Below, in pieces: positions 41,673-49,166 of a stretch of 61,741 nucleotides of DNA. How positions within the stretch are numbered: the stretch's first letter is position 1; each line of letters begins with the position of its first letter. Below the pieces are notes generated by a model. It worked only from the letters and a program-made list of their open reading frames with translations, did not search any database and was not told the origin of the DNA. The stretch comes from an uncultured Collinsella sp. Lineage in GTDB: Bacteria; Actinomycetota; Coriobacteriia; Coriobacteriales; Coriobacteriaceae. Both the position numbers and the translations under genes were made by a program. The stretch spans positions 1-61,741 of the forward strand of contig CABUDQ010000005.1 in NCBI GenBank assembly GCA_902490365.1, in the 5' to 3' direction.

Positions 41673-41794
41673 CCGAGGAACGCCCTCCTTGCGACCGAAT
41701 TCTGGACGCCTCGCCACCCCGAGCGTTGTTTCCAAGCCCACACCCGCAGCAAACAACCCAAAATCACTCTTTTCGAGCCGACTCCAAGAGGTCA

Positions 41795-42022
41795 TGGACA
41801 AAAAGGGGCAAATATGAGTACTGTTACCATTTTAGTAGCAGGCAAAACCACCCAAAATGACGTCCGAGCGACCCCTACAACCCCCTAAAGCAGCCAACCT
41901 GACTGGTTTAAGACATATTGGAGCCAATTTTAATGAACATACTATCGGCTATGTCCATTATCTTCTTGGATGTAAATGCTATTCACTTAGCAACAGTACT
42001 CATATTTGGCATTTTTTGTCCA
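41795..42022. mobile_element. MITE-like element, 228 bases with 31-base terminal inverted repeats
   Basis: The left end (41795-41825) and right end (41992-42022) are inverted copies matching at 28 of 31 positions; they start TGGACAAAAA and end CAAATATGAGTACTGTT. The inside is AT-rich compared with the surrounding genes and has no credible gene, only a 24-codon frame starting in the left repeat. There is no obvious target duplication. The structure fits a non-autonomous element or a long RNA hairpin. It lies in the 544-base gap between the acyltransferase and NRAMP-like genes. Confidence 0.6.
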
Positions 42023-42104
42023 CTGCCATATAACTAACCCCCCATAGCGGGCAAAAAAGAGGCCGCGGCCCATGGCAGCGGCCGCTCGAAACCCAAAAGA
42101 GGCG

Positions 42105-43367
42105 CTAAGCGCTGTAACCCATCGCCTGCAGAACAAACATGACGACCGTCAGCACCGAAATCACACCGATAGTCGCCCAAGTGAGCACATTCCACACGCG
42201 GCCGTTGCGGTTAGTGCCCATAATGTGACGGTCAGCGGCAATAACCACCTGGAACACCAGAACCACGGGCAGCAGCACGCCATTGATGACCTGCGAGGTC
42301 ATCATAATCTGGAACAGATCGACGCCGGGCATAAGCACCAGCACGGCAGAGATGCCGATGATGGCCGTAATGATGCCGCGATAGACCGGGGCCTCGTCCC
42401 AGCTGCGATCGGCACCGCGCTCCCAGCCAAATGCCTCGCAGATAGCGCTCGACGTAACGCCCGGCAGCACGCAGGCAGCCAAGAAACTCGCCGCGACCAG
42501 GCCCGAGGCAAACAGTACCGTAGACCACTGACCCGCAATAGGCTCCAGCGCGCGGGCAGCATCGGCAGCATCGCTAATCTGAATACCCGCCGGGAACAGC
42601 ACCGTACCGGTCGTAATGATAATAAAGCCGGCAATGACATCAGCGGCAAGCGAGCCGCTCACGGTATCGATGCGCTGCAGCACGATATCGTCCTCGCCCG
42701 CGTTCTTATCGACCACGTTGTTCTGCGCCAAGAAAATCATCCACGGCGCGATGGTGGTACCGATCGTTGCGACCACGAGCGACACGTAGCTGGGGTCATT
42801 TTGAATGTTAGGCACGACCAGGTCGACCGCGACCTCACCCCAGTTGGGGCCAGCCATAAACGCGGCGACGATATAGGTCACGAACACGCAGCTCACCAGC
42901 AGTAGAATCTTCTCGATGCGCTGGAAACTACCCGACATGGTAAGCATCCATACCAGCAGCGCCACCAACGGCACCGAGATGCTCGCCGGCACGCCAAAGA
43001 GAGCAAGACCGCTGGCGATGCCCGCAAACTCCGAAATGGTCACAGCCGTGTTGGCGATCAACAGCGCCGCCATAGCAAGTACACTCTTGCGCACGCCAAA
43101 GCGCTCGCGAATGAGCGATGCCAGGCCCTTACCCGTGACGCAGCCGCAGCGCGCCGCGGTCTCCTGCGTCACGATGAGCAGCACAGTCATGACGGGAAGC
43201 ATCCAGAGCATCTTGTAGCCATAGCTGGCGCCCGCACTGGAATACGTTGCAATGCCGCCGGCGTCATTGCCCGAAAGCGCCGCCAGCAGACCGGGACCCA
43301 TAGCGCCAAAGATGGCCGCGATGGTCAGCTTTTGCTTGGTGCCCGACTTTTGCTTGGTATTTTGCAC
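42105..43367 (-). CDS. NRAMP-related metal transporter, possibly magnesium type
   Basis: This 420-residue protein has eleven hydrophobic helices and the SLC11/NRAMP fold. In metal-selective NRAMPs, helix 1 carries DPGN and helix 6 carries MPH. Here helix 1 reads SGNDAGG (32-38) and helix 6 reads TIAPWM (205-210), so the usual soft-metal ligands are gone. NRAMP-related magnesium transporters, including one studied from the coriobacterium Eggerthella lenta, show such changes. I chose GTG 43367 because AGGTGG lies four bases upstream and it follows the MgtE-like stop by eight bases; the longer frame to 43430 overlaps that gene. The magnesium role is inference. Confidence 0.82.
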   Translation of the reverse strand: MQNTKQKSGTKQKLTIAAIFGAMGPGLLAALSGNDAGGIATYSSAGASYGYKMLWMLPVMTVLLIVTQETAARCGCVTGKGLASLIRERFGVRKSVLAMAALLIANTAVTISEFAGIASGLALFGVPASISVPLVALLVWMLTMSGSFQRIEKILLLVSCVFVTYIVAAFMAGPNWGEVAVDLVVPNIQNDPSYVSLVVATIGTTIAPWMIFLAQNNVVDKNAGEDDIVLQRIDTVSGSLAADVIAGFIIITTGTVLFPAGIQISDAADAARALEPIAGQWSTVLFASGLVAASFLAACVLPGVTSSAICEAFGWERGADRSWDEAPVYRGIITAIIGISAVLVLMPGVDLFQIMMTSQVINGVLLPVVLVFQVVIAADRHIMGTNRNGRVWNVLTWATIGVISVLTVVMFVLQAMGYSA

Positions 43368-43375
43368 GCGACCAC

Positions 43376-45220
43376 CTAACCCATGACTGACATGGCGAGC
43401 AGCACCGCGGCGATGCAATACGCCACACACGAGATCATGACGGCAATGACGTTCATGGCGGTGCCCGACGTGTTGAGGTCATGCTCGTCACGCCAGAACA
43501 GCACCATCAGGTAAATCACGGCGCTCATGTTGCCAACCAGGCAAATGATGGCAGCGATATTAAAGCACCCGGTAAAGAGTTGCTCCTCAAACATGGGCGC
43601 ATCGGGGAACGCGGCGGTGCGCACCAGCTGGGCGCACAGGTAGGTCACGAGTGACAGAATCAGGCCCATGCCCGTGCTCTGGAAGAAGAATCCCAGATAC
43701 GGCTTGGGCTCGTCGTCGTGACCGTCATACTCCAGGAAGTAGTTCTTGACGAACGACACCATGCGCGAGGCCGCCAGCAGCACGAGCGGCATGGCGCACA
43801 TGGGGAACACCACCAGATGCGCGGAGCCGAGCGCCGTTCCCAGCACGGTCGCCATGATGCACGACGCGATGCCCCATACAACAACCCAGTACTGGCGATG
43901 CACGAACCAGCTGAGCACGTTCGTCGAGTCGTCGGACGCGCTGTCACCCGAGCCGACACCAGCGATCTGCAGGTCCTCCTGATGCTCCTCGGCGATAACG
44001 TCCATGGCGTCGTCGAAGGTTACGATACCCAGGATGTGGCGGTTCTCGTCGCAGACGGGGATAGCGACCAGGTCATACTTGGTCATCTCGTCCGTTACGT
44101 CTTCCTGGTCCTCGTCGGGCGACACGTAGACCAGGTCGCGATAGGCCAGCTGACCCAGCGTGGCGTCGCGATCGGCTACGATCAGCGTTCGCAGCGAAAG
44201 CACACCGGTCAGCATGCCGCTCGGATCCTCGGTATAGACGTAGTAGACGCTCTCGAAGTCCTCGTCGAGCTCGCGAATCGCCTCGATGGCGTCACCGACC
44301 GTTGCCGTGGCAGGCAGGGAGACAAACTCCGAGGTCATGATGCGGCCGGCGGTGTTGTCCTCATACCCCAGCAGGTTACGAATCGCCTTCTCCTCCTTGA
44401 CGCCCATCAGGCGCAGGAGCTTCTCGGCCTTCTCGTAATCAAGCTCGTCGATCAGGTCGGCAGCGTCGTCCGGGTCCATCATGGCCAGCATCGACGATGC
44501 GTCCGTGTCGGACAGGCCCTCGAGCATCTCGGTCATAAGCTCGTCGTCATCGAACTCCGAGATAGCTTCGGCTGCCTGGGCGGTATCGAGCTGCGCAAAC
44601 ACCTGCGCACGTAGGCGCGGGTCGAGCTGCTCGATAATGTCGGCGATGTCGGCAGGGTGCAGCTCGCCGAGCGTCTTGTGCGACACCGAGAGTTGGATGT
44701 TTTTAGTCGAGCGGTCGAGCAGGTCCATGTAGGACCAAGCGATGATGTCCTCGCTGAGCGGCTTGCCCAGGTGCTTCATAAAGCCCTCGACGACGTGCTC
44801 GAGTGCGGGGCTGATCGCGCGCAGCAGACCGCGGGCACCGACCTCGGCACCCAACAGGCGCAGCTGGTTTTCGCCCGACATGGAAAACTTGATGTCGTTG
44901 ACGCGCACGACCTTCATGCCCTGCGTGTCGACGATCTGCTTATTGAGCACGTCGCGCGCCAGCAGGAGCTCGGTCGGCTGCAGGTACGAGAAGCGAATAT
45001 TGGTGGCAGACGTGTTGAGATACACGCCCGTCTCGTCGATACGGTCGACCCATTTGCGCCAGCTGATCATAAACGGCGTCTTGCCGGGGCCGCGGAACGC
45101 GAGCGACGTCACGTGCGGAAAAACTTCGCCGGTTGCAATGCCAAAATCGTTGACCACGCCGAGCTTTTCGCCGTCGACGTCCAAGACTGGCAATTTGAGC
45201 ATCTCACTCAGATAATTCAA
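43376..45220 (-). CDS. MgtE-like protein: PRC-barrel, MgtE N domain, CBS pair and unusual membrane domain
   Basis: This 614-residue protein starts with a PRC-barrel region (about 1-135). A helical MgtE N-type domain follows (170-290, with GELHPADIADIIEQL), then two CBS domains (292-415), then about five helices (435-614). The soluble part is the magnesium-sensing half of MgtE. The membrane part has the expected number of helices but lacks the MgtE signature GGNxGxQ and its aspartate-rich ion path, so it may not conduct magnesium. It is encoded eight bases ahead of the NRAMP-related gene, so the two probably work together. The TTG start is favoured because YLSEMLKLPV is the usual PRC-barrel opening; ATG at 45202 is an alternative. 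Confidence 0.78.
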   Translation of the reverse strand: MNYLSEMLKLPVLDVDGEKLGVVNDFGIATGEVFPHVTSLAFRGPGKTPFMISWRKWVDRIDETGVYLNTSATNIRFSYLQPTELLLARDVLNKQIVDTQGMKVVRVNDIKFSMSGENQLRLLGAEVGARGLLRAISPALEHVVEGFMKHLGKPLSEDIIAWSYMDLLDRSTKNIQLSVSHKTLGELHPADIADIIEQLDPRLRAQVFAQLDTAQAAEAISEFDDDELMTEMLEGLSDTDASSMLAMMDPDDAADLIDELDYEKAEKLLRLMGVKEEKAIRNLLGYEDNTAGRIMTSEFVSLPATATVGDAIEAIRELDEDFESVYYVYTEDPSGMLTGVLSLRTLIVADRDATLGQLAYRDLVYVSPDEDQEDVTDEMTKYDLVAIPVCDENRHILGIVTFDDAMDVIAEEHQEDLQIAGVGSGDSASDDSTNVLSWFVHRQYWVVVWGIASCIMATVLGTALGSAHLVVFPMCAMPLVLLAASRMVSFVKNYFLEYDGHDDEPKPYLGFFFQSTGMGLILSLVTYLCAQLVRTAAFPDAPMFEEQLFTGCFNIAAIICLVGNMSAVIYLMVLFWRDEHDLNTSGTAMNVIAVMISCVAYCIAAVLLAMSVMG

Positions 45221-45236
45221 TGGTGCTCCCCATCAT
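45204..45236 (-). CDS. Possible 10-codon leader peptide overlapping the mgtE-like start
   Basis: ATG at 45236 has the best ribosome-binding site in the region (GGAGG four bases upstream) but is out of frame with the MgtE-like protein. It encodes MMGSTIELSE and stops inside the first codons of that gene, one base before the ATG at 45202. It could couple or control translation of the transporter operon, or simply be a by-product of start-site evolution. Confidence 0.35.
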   Translation of the reverse strand: MMGSTIELSE

Positions 45237-45240
45237 TATT

Positions 45241-45500
45241 CCTCCGGACGCGGCCGCGCGCGCGGCGTCCGGGGGCTTCTGGATATGTATACGCATGCGC
45301 GGGCGGCACGCCGCTCGACGCTTACACCCCGTGCATGCGCAAAAAGCACCTGCATGGGGTCATCGACTGTATGGTCGAGGTTTGGATTTCACCTGTAACC
45401 TTTCTCTTGACCCTCATTAACCGCAGTAACTATAGCATCAGCATCGCCCTGCGGCATCGAATTAATGCGCTGCACATTGCAGGCATACCAAACGCTGACG
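45241..45500 (-). promoter_or_regulatory. Structured 5' leader of the mgtE-like/NRAMP operon
   Basis: The gap upstream of the operon holds a hairpin CCGGACGC/GCGTCCGG (45242-45271) and a second one with ACCCC-TGCA arms at 45326-45360. No gene is visible. A magnesium-responsive leader would fit the operon, but I could not match the conserved core of the M-box riboswitch. Confidence 0.35.
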
Positions 45501-45511
45501 TATCCGTGACA

Positions 45512-45552
45512 TAGCCATTGGGGACGTTCTTAAACGACTACCCAATGACTAC
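45512..45552. repeat. GGGGAC-core repeat supplying the stop codon of the deacetylase-like gene
   Basis: TAGCCATTGGGGACGTTCTTAAACGACTA (given here as core GGGGACGTTCTTAAACGACTA minus its first base) is followed by CCCAATGACTAC. The TAG stop of the minus-strand gene at 45549 lies within this last piece. The stem is imperfect. Confidence 0.65.
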
Positions 45553-46955
45553 TCTGTGGTGTCATCGTCCTCGGCAAGTTGGGGGAACACGGCGTCCTTG
45601 GGCATGGTGACCTTCGTCAGCGAGGTGAGCTTTTTGCTCAGCGACGTGTCCGTCTTGACCAGGTCGCTGAGCGTCACGATCTTGTAGCCGTCGGCGACAA
45701 GGCCGTCGATGATCTGCGGCAGCGCCTCGAGCGTCTGCTCGGCGCATTCGTCTCTATCGGTGAGCAGCACGATATTGCCCGGCGTCACCGAATCGAGCAC
45801 CGTTGAGACCTGCTCGTCGGCACCGTTGAGCAGCCAGTCGCCCGAGTCAATATTCCACGAGACCACGGCGGAGACCAGGTCCATCGCATCAATCCAGTTT
45901 TGCTCGTCAAAGGCAGCGTAGGGAGCACGCAGCAGCATCGTCTTCACGCCGGTCGCCGACTTAATCGCATCGGTGCCTTTCGTGATCTGTTCGCGTACCG
46001 CCTCACGGTCCTGACCCTTGAGCGAATCGTCGCTGTAGCTGTTGGATCCGATCTCGCACCCGGCATCGACAATCGCCTTGGCCGTGGCAGGCGAGGCCTC
46101 GGCTGCATCGCCCGAAAGGAAGAACGTCGCGGTGACGCCCTTTTCCTTGAGCACCTGCAAGATCTGCTTGGTAGCGCCGCTCGGACCCTCGTCAAACGTC
46201 AGCGCCACGTACTTTTCGTTGCCCTTGGGCGCCACACTGGCGCACGCAACGACGCAATCGGTGGCGGGCACAACCTCGCCGCGGTCCTGTGTCTTGCCCG
46301 ACTGCTCACCAACCCACACCTCGGAGCGGCCCTGAACGCCCCACGTCTGCACATACTCGATAGCACCCGTGCCCTCGACCTTGAGCTTGGGCTCGATAAC
46401 CGTAGCCTGAACCTCATGCTTCTCGTAGGTGTTACGGCCATCCTTGACCGTCACCTTCTCGCCACCCTCAAGTTCGCGGCTATCCCATTTGCCCTGTTTT
46501 ATGCGCTTGCCGTCCACCTTAACCGACAGCTTTTCGCCGCCATGGCGCTTGAGCACGCTGTCATCGACGGCCAGCAGGTCGCCTGCGTCGTAGGTGTCAG
46601 TCAACTCCTGGTCGTCGATGAGATTCTGCAGCGTAGAGCCCACGCGCACCGCGGTCTTCTCGCCGTTGAGCTCCACGTCCACGCTGCGGTTGACGTAGCC
46701 CACGACGGCAGCGATAAACAGTACGAGTGCGCAACCCACGGCGATGAGCGCATAGGGCAGACGGGACGGTCGGCGCGGCGAGCGCCCGTTGCCGATGCGC
46801 GCGCTGCGGTCGCTAAACCCGCGGCTATGGTTGAGGTACATCGCGCCGGGCTTACGGCGACGGCGGCGCTGACCGCTGGGCAGCTGCCCCAGGTCGCGGC
46901 GCGCCGTCGGACGCGCACCCGAACGCCCGTTTAAGTTGGATCCGTTTTGGCGCAT
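45549..46955 (-). CDS. Polysaccharide-deacetylase-like membrane protein lacking metal ligands
   Basis: This 468-residue protein has a very basic cytoplasmic head (1-65), one membrane helix (66-88), a small beta-rich domain (about 90-190, with VELNGEKTAVRVGSTLQNLI, resembling the DUF348/ubiquitin-like domain of cell-wall proteins), and a NodB-fold domain (248-435). The fold is clear (ALTFDEGP, TFFLSG, LRAPY, ALPQIIDGL). The catalytic residues are not: the metal aspartate is E256, the HxxxH pair is N305 and D309, and the late LHD histidine is T399. It is probably a binding or regulatory protein of the cell wall rather than a deacetylase. GGGGGAGGG precedes the ATG. Confidence 0.85.
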   Translation of the reverse strand: MRQNGSNLNGRSGARPTARRDLGQLPSGQRRRRRKPGAMYLNHSRGFSDRSARIGNGRSPRRPSRLPYALIAVGCALVLFIAAVVGYVNRSVDVELNGEKTAVRVGSTLQNLIDDQELTDTYDAGDLLAVDDSVLKRHGGEKLSVKVDGKRIKQGKWDSRELEGGEKVTVKDGRNTYEKHEVQATVIEPKLKVEGTGAIEYVQTWGVQGRSEVWVGEQSGKTQDRGEVVPATDCVVACASVAPKGNEKYVALTFDEGPSGATKQILQVLKEKGVTATFFLSGDAAEASPATAKAIVDAGCEIGSNSYSDDSLKGQDREAVREQITKGTDAIKSATGVKTMLLRAPYAAFDEQNWIDAMDLVSAVVSWNIDSGDWLLNGADEQVSTVLDSVTPGNIVLLTDRDECAEQTLEALPQIIDGLVADGYKIVTLSDLVKTDTSLSKKLTSLTKVTMPKDAVFPQLAEDDDTTE

Positions 46956-46976
46956 GTGCCCTCCCCCATAAACACA

Positions 46977-47005
46977 GCAAGCCGGAGCAACAGGTCTCCG
47001 GCTTG
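46977..47005 (-). terminator. Hairpin between the PRC-barrel and deacetylase-like genes
   Basis: GCAAGCCGGAG and CTCCGGCTTGC pair around an eight-base loop (46979-47004). There is no T run; it may slow or partly end transcription between the two genes. Confidence 0.55.
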
Positions 47006-47027
47006 CCTCCCATCATTTGGTACGTCG

Positions 47028-47783
47028 CTATTTTGTAGCTTTTGACGAGCCTCCGCTCGCCTTTTGGTATTCGTCCTTAAAGGCCTTGAACATACCGCGC
47101 GTCTTGCCGAGCTGCTTGCCCAGTGCGCGGCTGCCCTTGTCCACGGCGACCGATCCCTTGTCGTCGAGCACCTTGGCGCCCTTTTTGACCTTGTCGCCCA
47201 CCACGACGCTGGCCTCGGCGGCCTTGGCGGCCGCACCGCCCGAATACCCAAGCGACTTGACCTCGTCCGAGACGACCATCGCGCCGTTCTCGTAGCCGCG
47301 TAGCATCGTCGGCGGCACCTGCGTGTCACCAACCAAAACACTCGAAGCAGCACCGGCGGTCACATAGAATGCCTGCACGATGCCCGAGCGCGGCTTGAAC
47401 TCGACGTCCGAGCAATAGCCCACGACGTCGCCCGATTCCGTGCGCACGTCCATACCGACCCAGATGATGCAATCGTCCAGGTTGATGTCGAGGCGCTTGG
47501 CGGCGGCGGCATCGTACGTGTCCTTGACGTCATCGACCGCAATGGCGCCCTCGTAGACACCAATGGCGTCGAGCGCTACGAATCGGTCGGGACGCTCGAT
47601 CATGCCCGCGATATCGGACTGGCGGACCATAAAGCCGACCACGCGCGTACCGCCCGGGGTAAAGACCGGAAAGTGAATCTTTCCGAGCTTTTTAGGGCTG
47701 CGCGGCGTGCCGTCCTTTTTGGTGCGCTTGTCCTCGGTAGGCTTGCGATAGATCTTGGCGCCGACAAAATCCCCGGCGCGCAT
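47028..47783 (-). CDS. PRC-barrel domain protein
   Basis: This 251-residue cytoplasmic protein has two beta-barrel-like segments typical of PRC domains: an N-terminal one (about 1-90, with GKIHFPVF and VVGFMV) and a second (about 105-170, with DVRTESGDVVGYCSDVEF). A lysine- and alanine-rich tail (185-251) may bind membrane or nucleic acid. PRC barrels often sit in RNA-processing or membrane-associated proteins. Its ATG overlaps the stop of the YtxH-like gene by one base (TAATG), so the two are translated together. No specific function can be assigned. Confidence 0.7.
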   Translation of the reverse strand: MRAGDFVGAKIYRKPTEDKRTKKDGTPRSPKKLGKIHFPVFTPGGTRVVGFMVRQSDIAGMIERPDRFVALDAIGVYEGAIAVDDVKDTYDAAAAKRLDINLDDCIIWVGMDVRTESGDVVGYCSDVEFKPRSGIVQAFYVTAGAASSVLVGDTQVPPTMLRGYENGAMVVSDEVKSLGYSGGAAAKAAEASVVVGDKVKKGAKVLDDKGSVAVDKGSRALGKQLGKTRGMFKAFKDEYQKASGGSSKATK

Positions 47784-48178
47784 TATGCCTCGGTCGAGGG
47801 CTCCGCAGCCTCGGCATCAGCCTCGACGGCGTTCTCGACCACGACGTCGGCGGCAGGCGTCACGTTGCCGCCCGAAATGGCGTCGTTGAGCTGCTCGCGC
47901 AGCTGGTCCATGCGCTCGCGGGCCAGGTCGACCTTGGCGCGCAGGTCGTCGGTCTTGGCGTCGACCATCGGGCCAAAGTCATTCACCGCGGCACGGGCCT
48001 CCTCGGCGCTGTGCTCGTAGGTGTCGCGCATATTGTCCCAGGCGTCGTTGGCGATATCGGCAGCCATGGCGCGGGTTTCGGCGCCCGAGCGCGGGGCCAG
48101 AGCAACGCCGATAATAGCGCCGGCAGCGGCACCAAAAAGTGCGCCGGAGACAAAGCTGAAAGTCTTACCCATGATCAT
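47783..48178 (-). CDS. YtxH-like membrane-anchored protein
   Basis: This 131-residue protein starts with a glycine- and alanine-rich membrane helix (about 8-30, FVSGALFGAAAGAIIGVALAP), followed by SGAETR and a long helical, charged region (40-105) that should form a coiled coil, then an acidic tail. This is the YtxH pattern of small envelope/stress proteins. I chose the ATG at 48178, which lies four bases after AGGAG; the next in-frame ATG (48172) is possible. It is coupled to the PRC-barrel gene downstream. Confidence 0.78.
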   Translation of the reverse strand: MIMGKTFSFVSGALFGAAAGAIIGVALAPRSGAETRAMAADIANDAWDNMRDTYEHSAEEARAAVNDFGPMVDAKTDDLRAKVDLARERMDQLREQLNDAISGGNVTPAADVVVENAVEADAEAAEPSTEA

Positions 48179-48308
48179 TCCTCTCCTGCGGGCACGTCGG
48201 TGCCCACCGTTTGAATGCTGTCCATTATACCCGCAGCGCATCACTTGCCGCTCCGCTCATCTGCGTACGGCAAAGGCGCAGGTACGTGATGGTGATAAAC
48301 GCGTAGGC

Positions 48309-49142
48309 CTACTCCTGAGGCATAGCCGGCATGGCCACCGTGGCACCCGGGTCCTCGCCGGCGCCGTCCACGAGCGGCAGGCCGCCCTCATGCGCAGGTC
48401 CCGCCGGAACCGTCGCCGCACCGCCAAAGACGGCAGCGGAGGCCTCGTGGTTCTCGGCAACCGCGCCCTCGGTATCAATCGCCACCTGGGGCTCGTCGTC
48501 AAAGTTGGGGACGCCCTGGGGCTCCGCGGGCTCGGCCTCGGCAGACGCCTCGGCAACGGGCTCGGCGTCGGCGTCGGCAGGAGCGTCGTGCTCGGGCGCA
48601 TCCTCGGCCACGTCCTCGCCGTTCGCAGCGGCAACGGCCTCGTGCGGGTCCTTGCCCTCGGCCTCGGCGCGCATGCCCAGCACCAGGTTGCGCAGGCCCG
48701 CGACCGTGCCTTCCACGTCGGGGGCAGGCTGGTCGGCGTGCAGGTACGCCCAGTCCATCATAAAGGTGGCCGACGACAGCGCACCGATGGCCAGTGCGTC
48801 GTCGGGACACGAAAGCTCAACCTCAAAGACACGCTCGTCATGCTCGCTTACGCGCGTGCGGCCGCACGAAATGCTACCGGCAAGACCGGTCTCGTTCATG
48901 AGCTCGACCGTCACGTGCTCCAGCAGGTGGCAGAGCTCGGTCTGACCCATGCAGTCCTGGAACTCGCGGCCGGAATCGCCCAGGCACAGGTGCTTGGCAA
49001 TCGCGGGCACCAGGTAGTACACGCGCGCCGTGGCCTCGATGTCCTCCGAGGTCATGAGCGGCATGCCGGGGTTCACCAGCACATGCGCGCAGATCTTGTC
49101 CTCACTGACGGTGACCTTAAGGATGTTGAACAGGCCTGCCAT
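48309..49142 (-). CDS. Protein resembling the N-terminal domain of cyanophycin synthetase
   Basis: This 277-residue protein has a folded N-terminal part (1-155) and a disordered tail rich in A, E, D and P (160-277). The folded part includes TELCHLLEHVTVELMNETG and SCGRTRVSEHDERVFEVEL. The HLLEHVxxEL phrase followed by a GRTR segment is what I know from the N-terminal domain of cyanophycin synthetase CphA, where the ATP-grasp and Mur-ligase domains would follow; both are absent here. A stand-alone version suggests a binding or scaffold role. No signal peptide is present. The assignment rests on motif memory only. Confidence 0.6.
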   Translation of the reverse strand: MAGLFNILKVTVSEDKICAHVLVNPGMPLMTSEDIEATARVYYLVPAIAKHLCLGDSGREFQDCMGQTELCHLLEHVTVELMNETGLAGSISCGRTRVSEHDERVFEVELSCPDDALAIGALSSATFMMDWAYLHADQPAPDVEGTVAGLRNLVLGMRAEAEGKDPHEAVAAANGEDVAEDAPEHDAPADADAEPVAEASAEAEPAEPQGVPNFDDEPQVAIDTEGAVAENHEASAAVFGGAATVPAGPAHEGGLPLVDGAGEDPGATVAMPAMPQE

Positions 49143-49166
49143 AACTCTCCCCTACTCTTCCTTGTC

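Noticed and set aside
41814..41888. 24-codon frame MSTVTILVAGKTTQNDVRAT and four more residues
   Set aside because: It starts inside the terminal repeat of the MITE-like element and has no ribosome-binding site; I treat it as part of the repeat.
45221..45500. M-box magnesium riboswitch
   Set aside because: The context fits, but I could not find the conserved GTTAGGTGAGGCTCC-like core; it is reported only as a structured leader.
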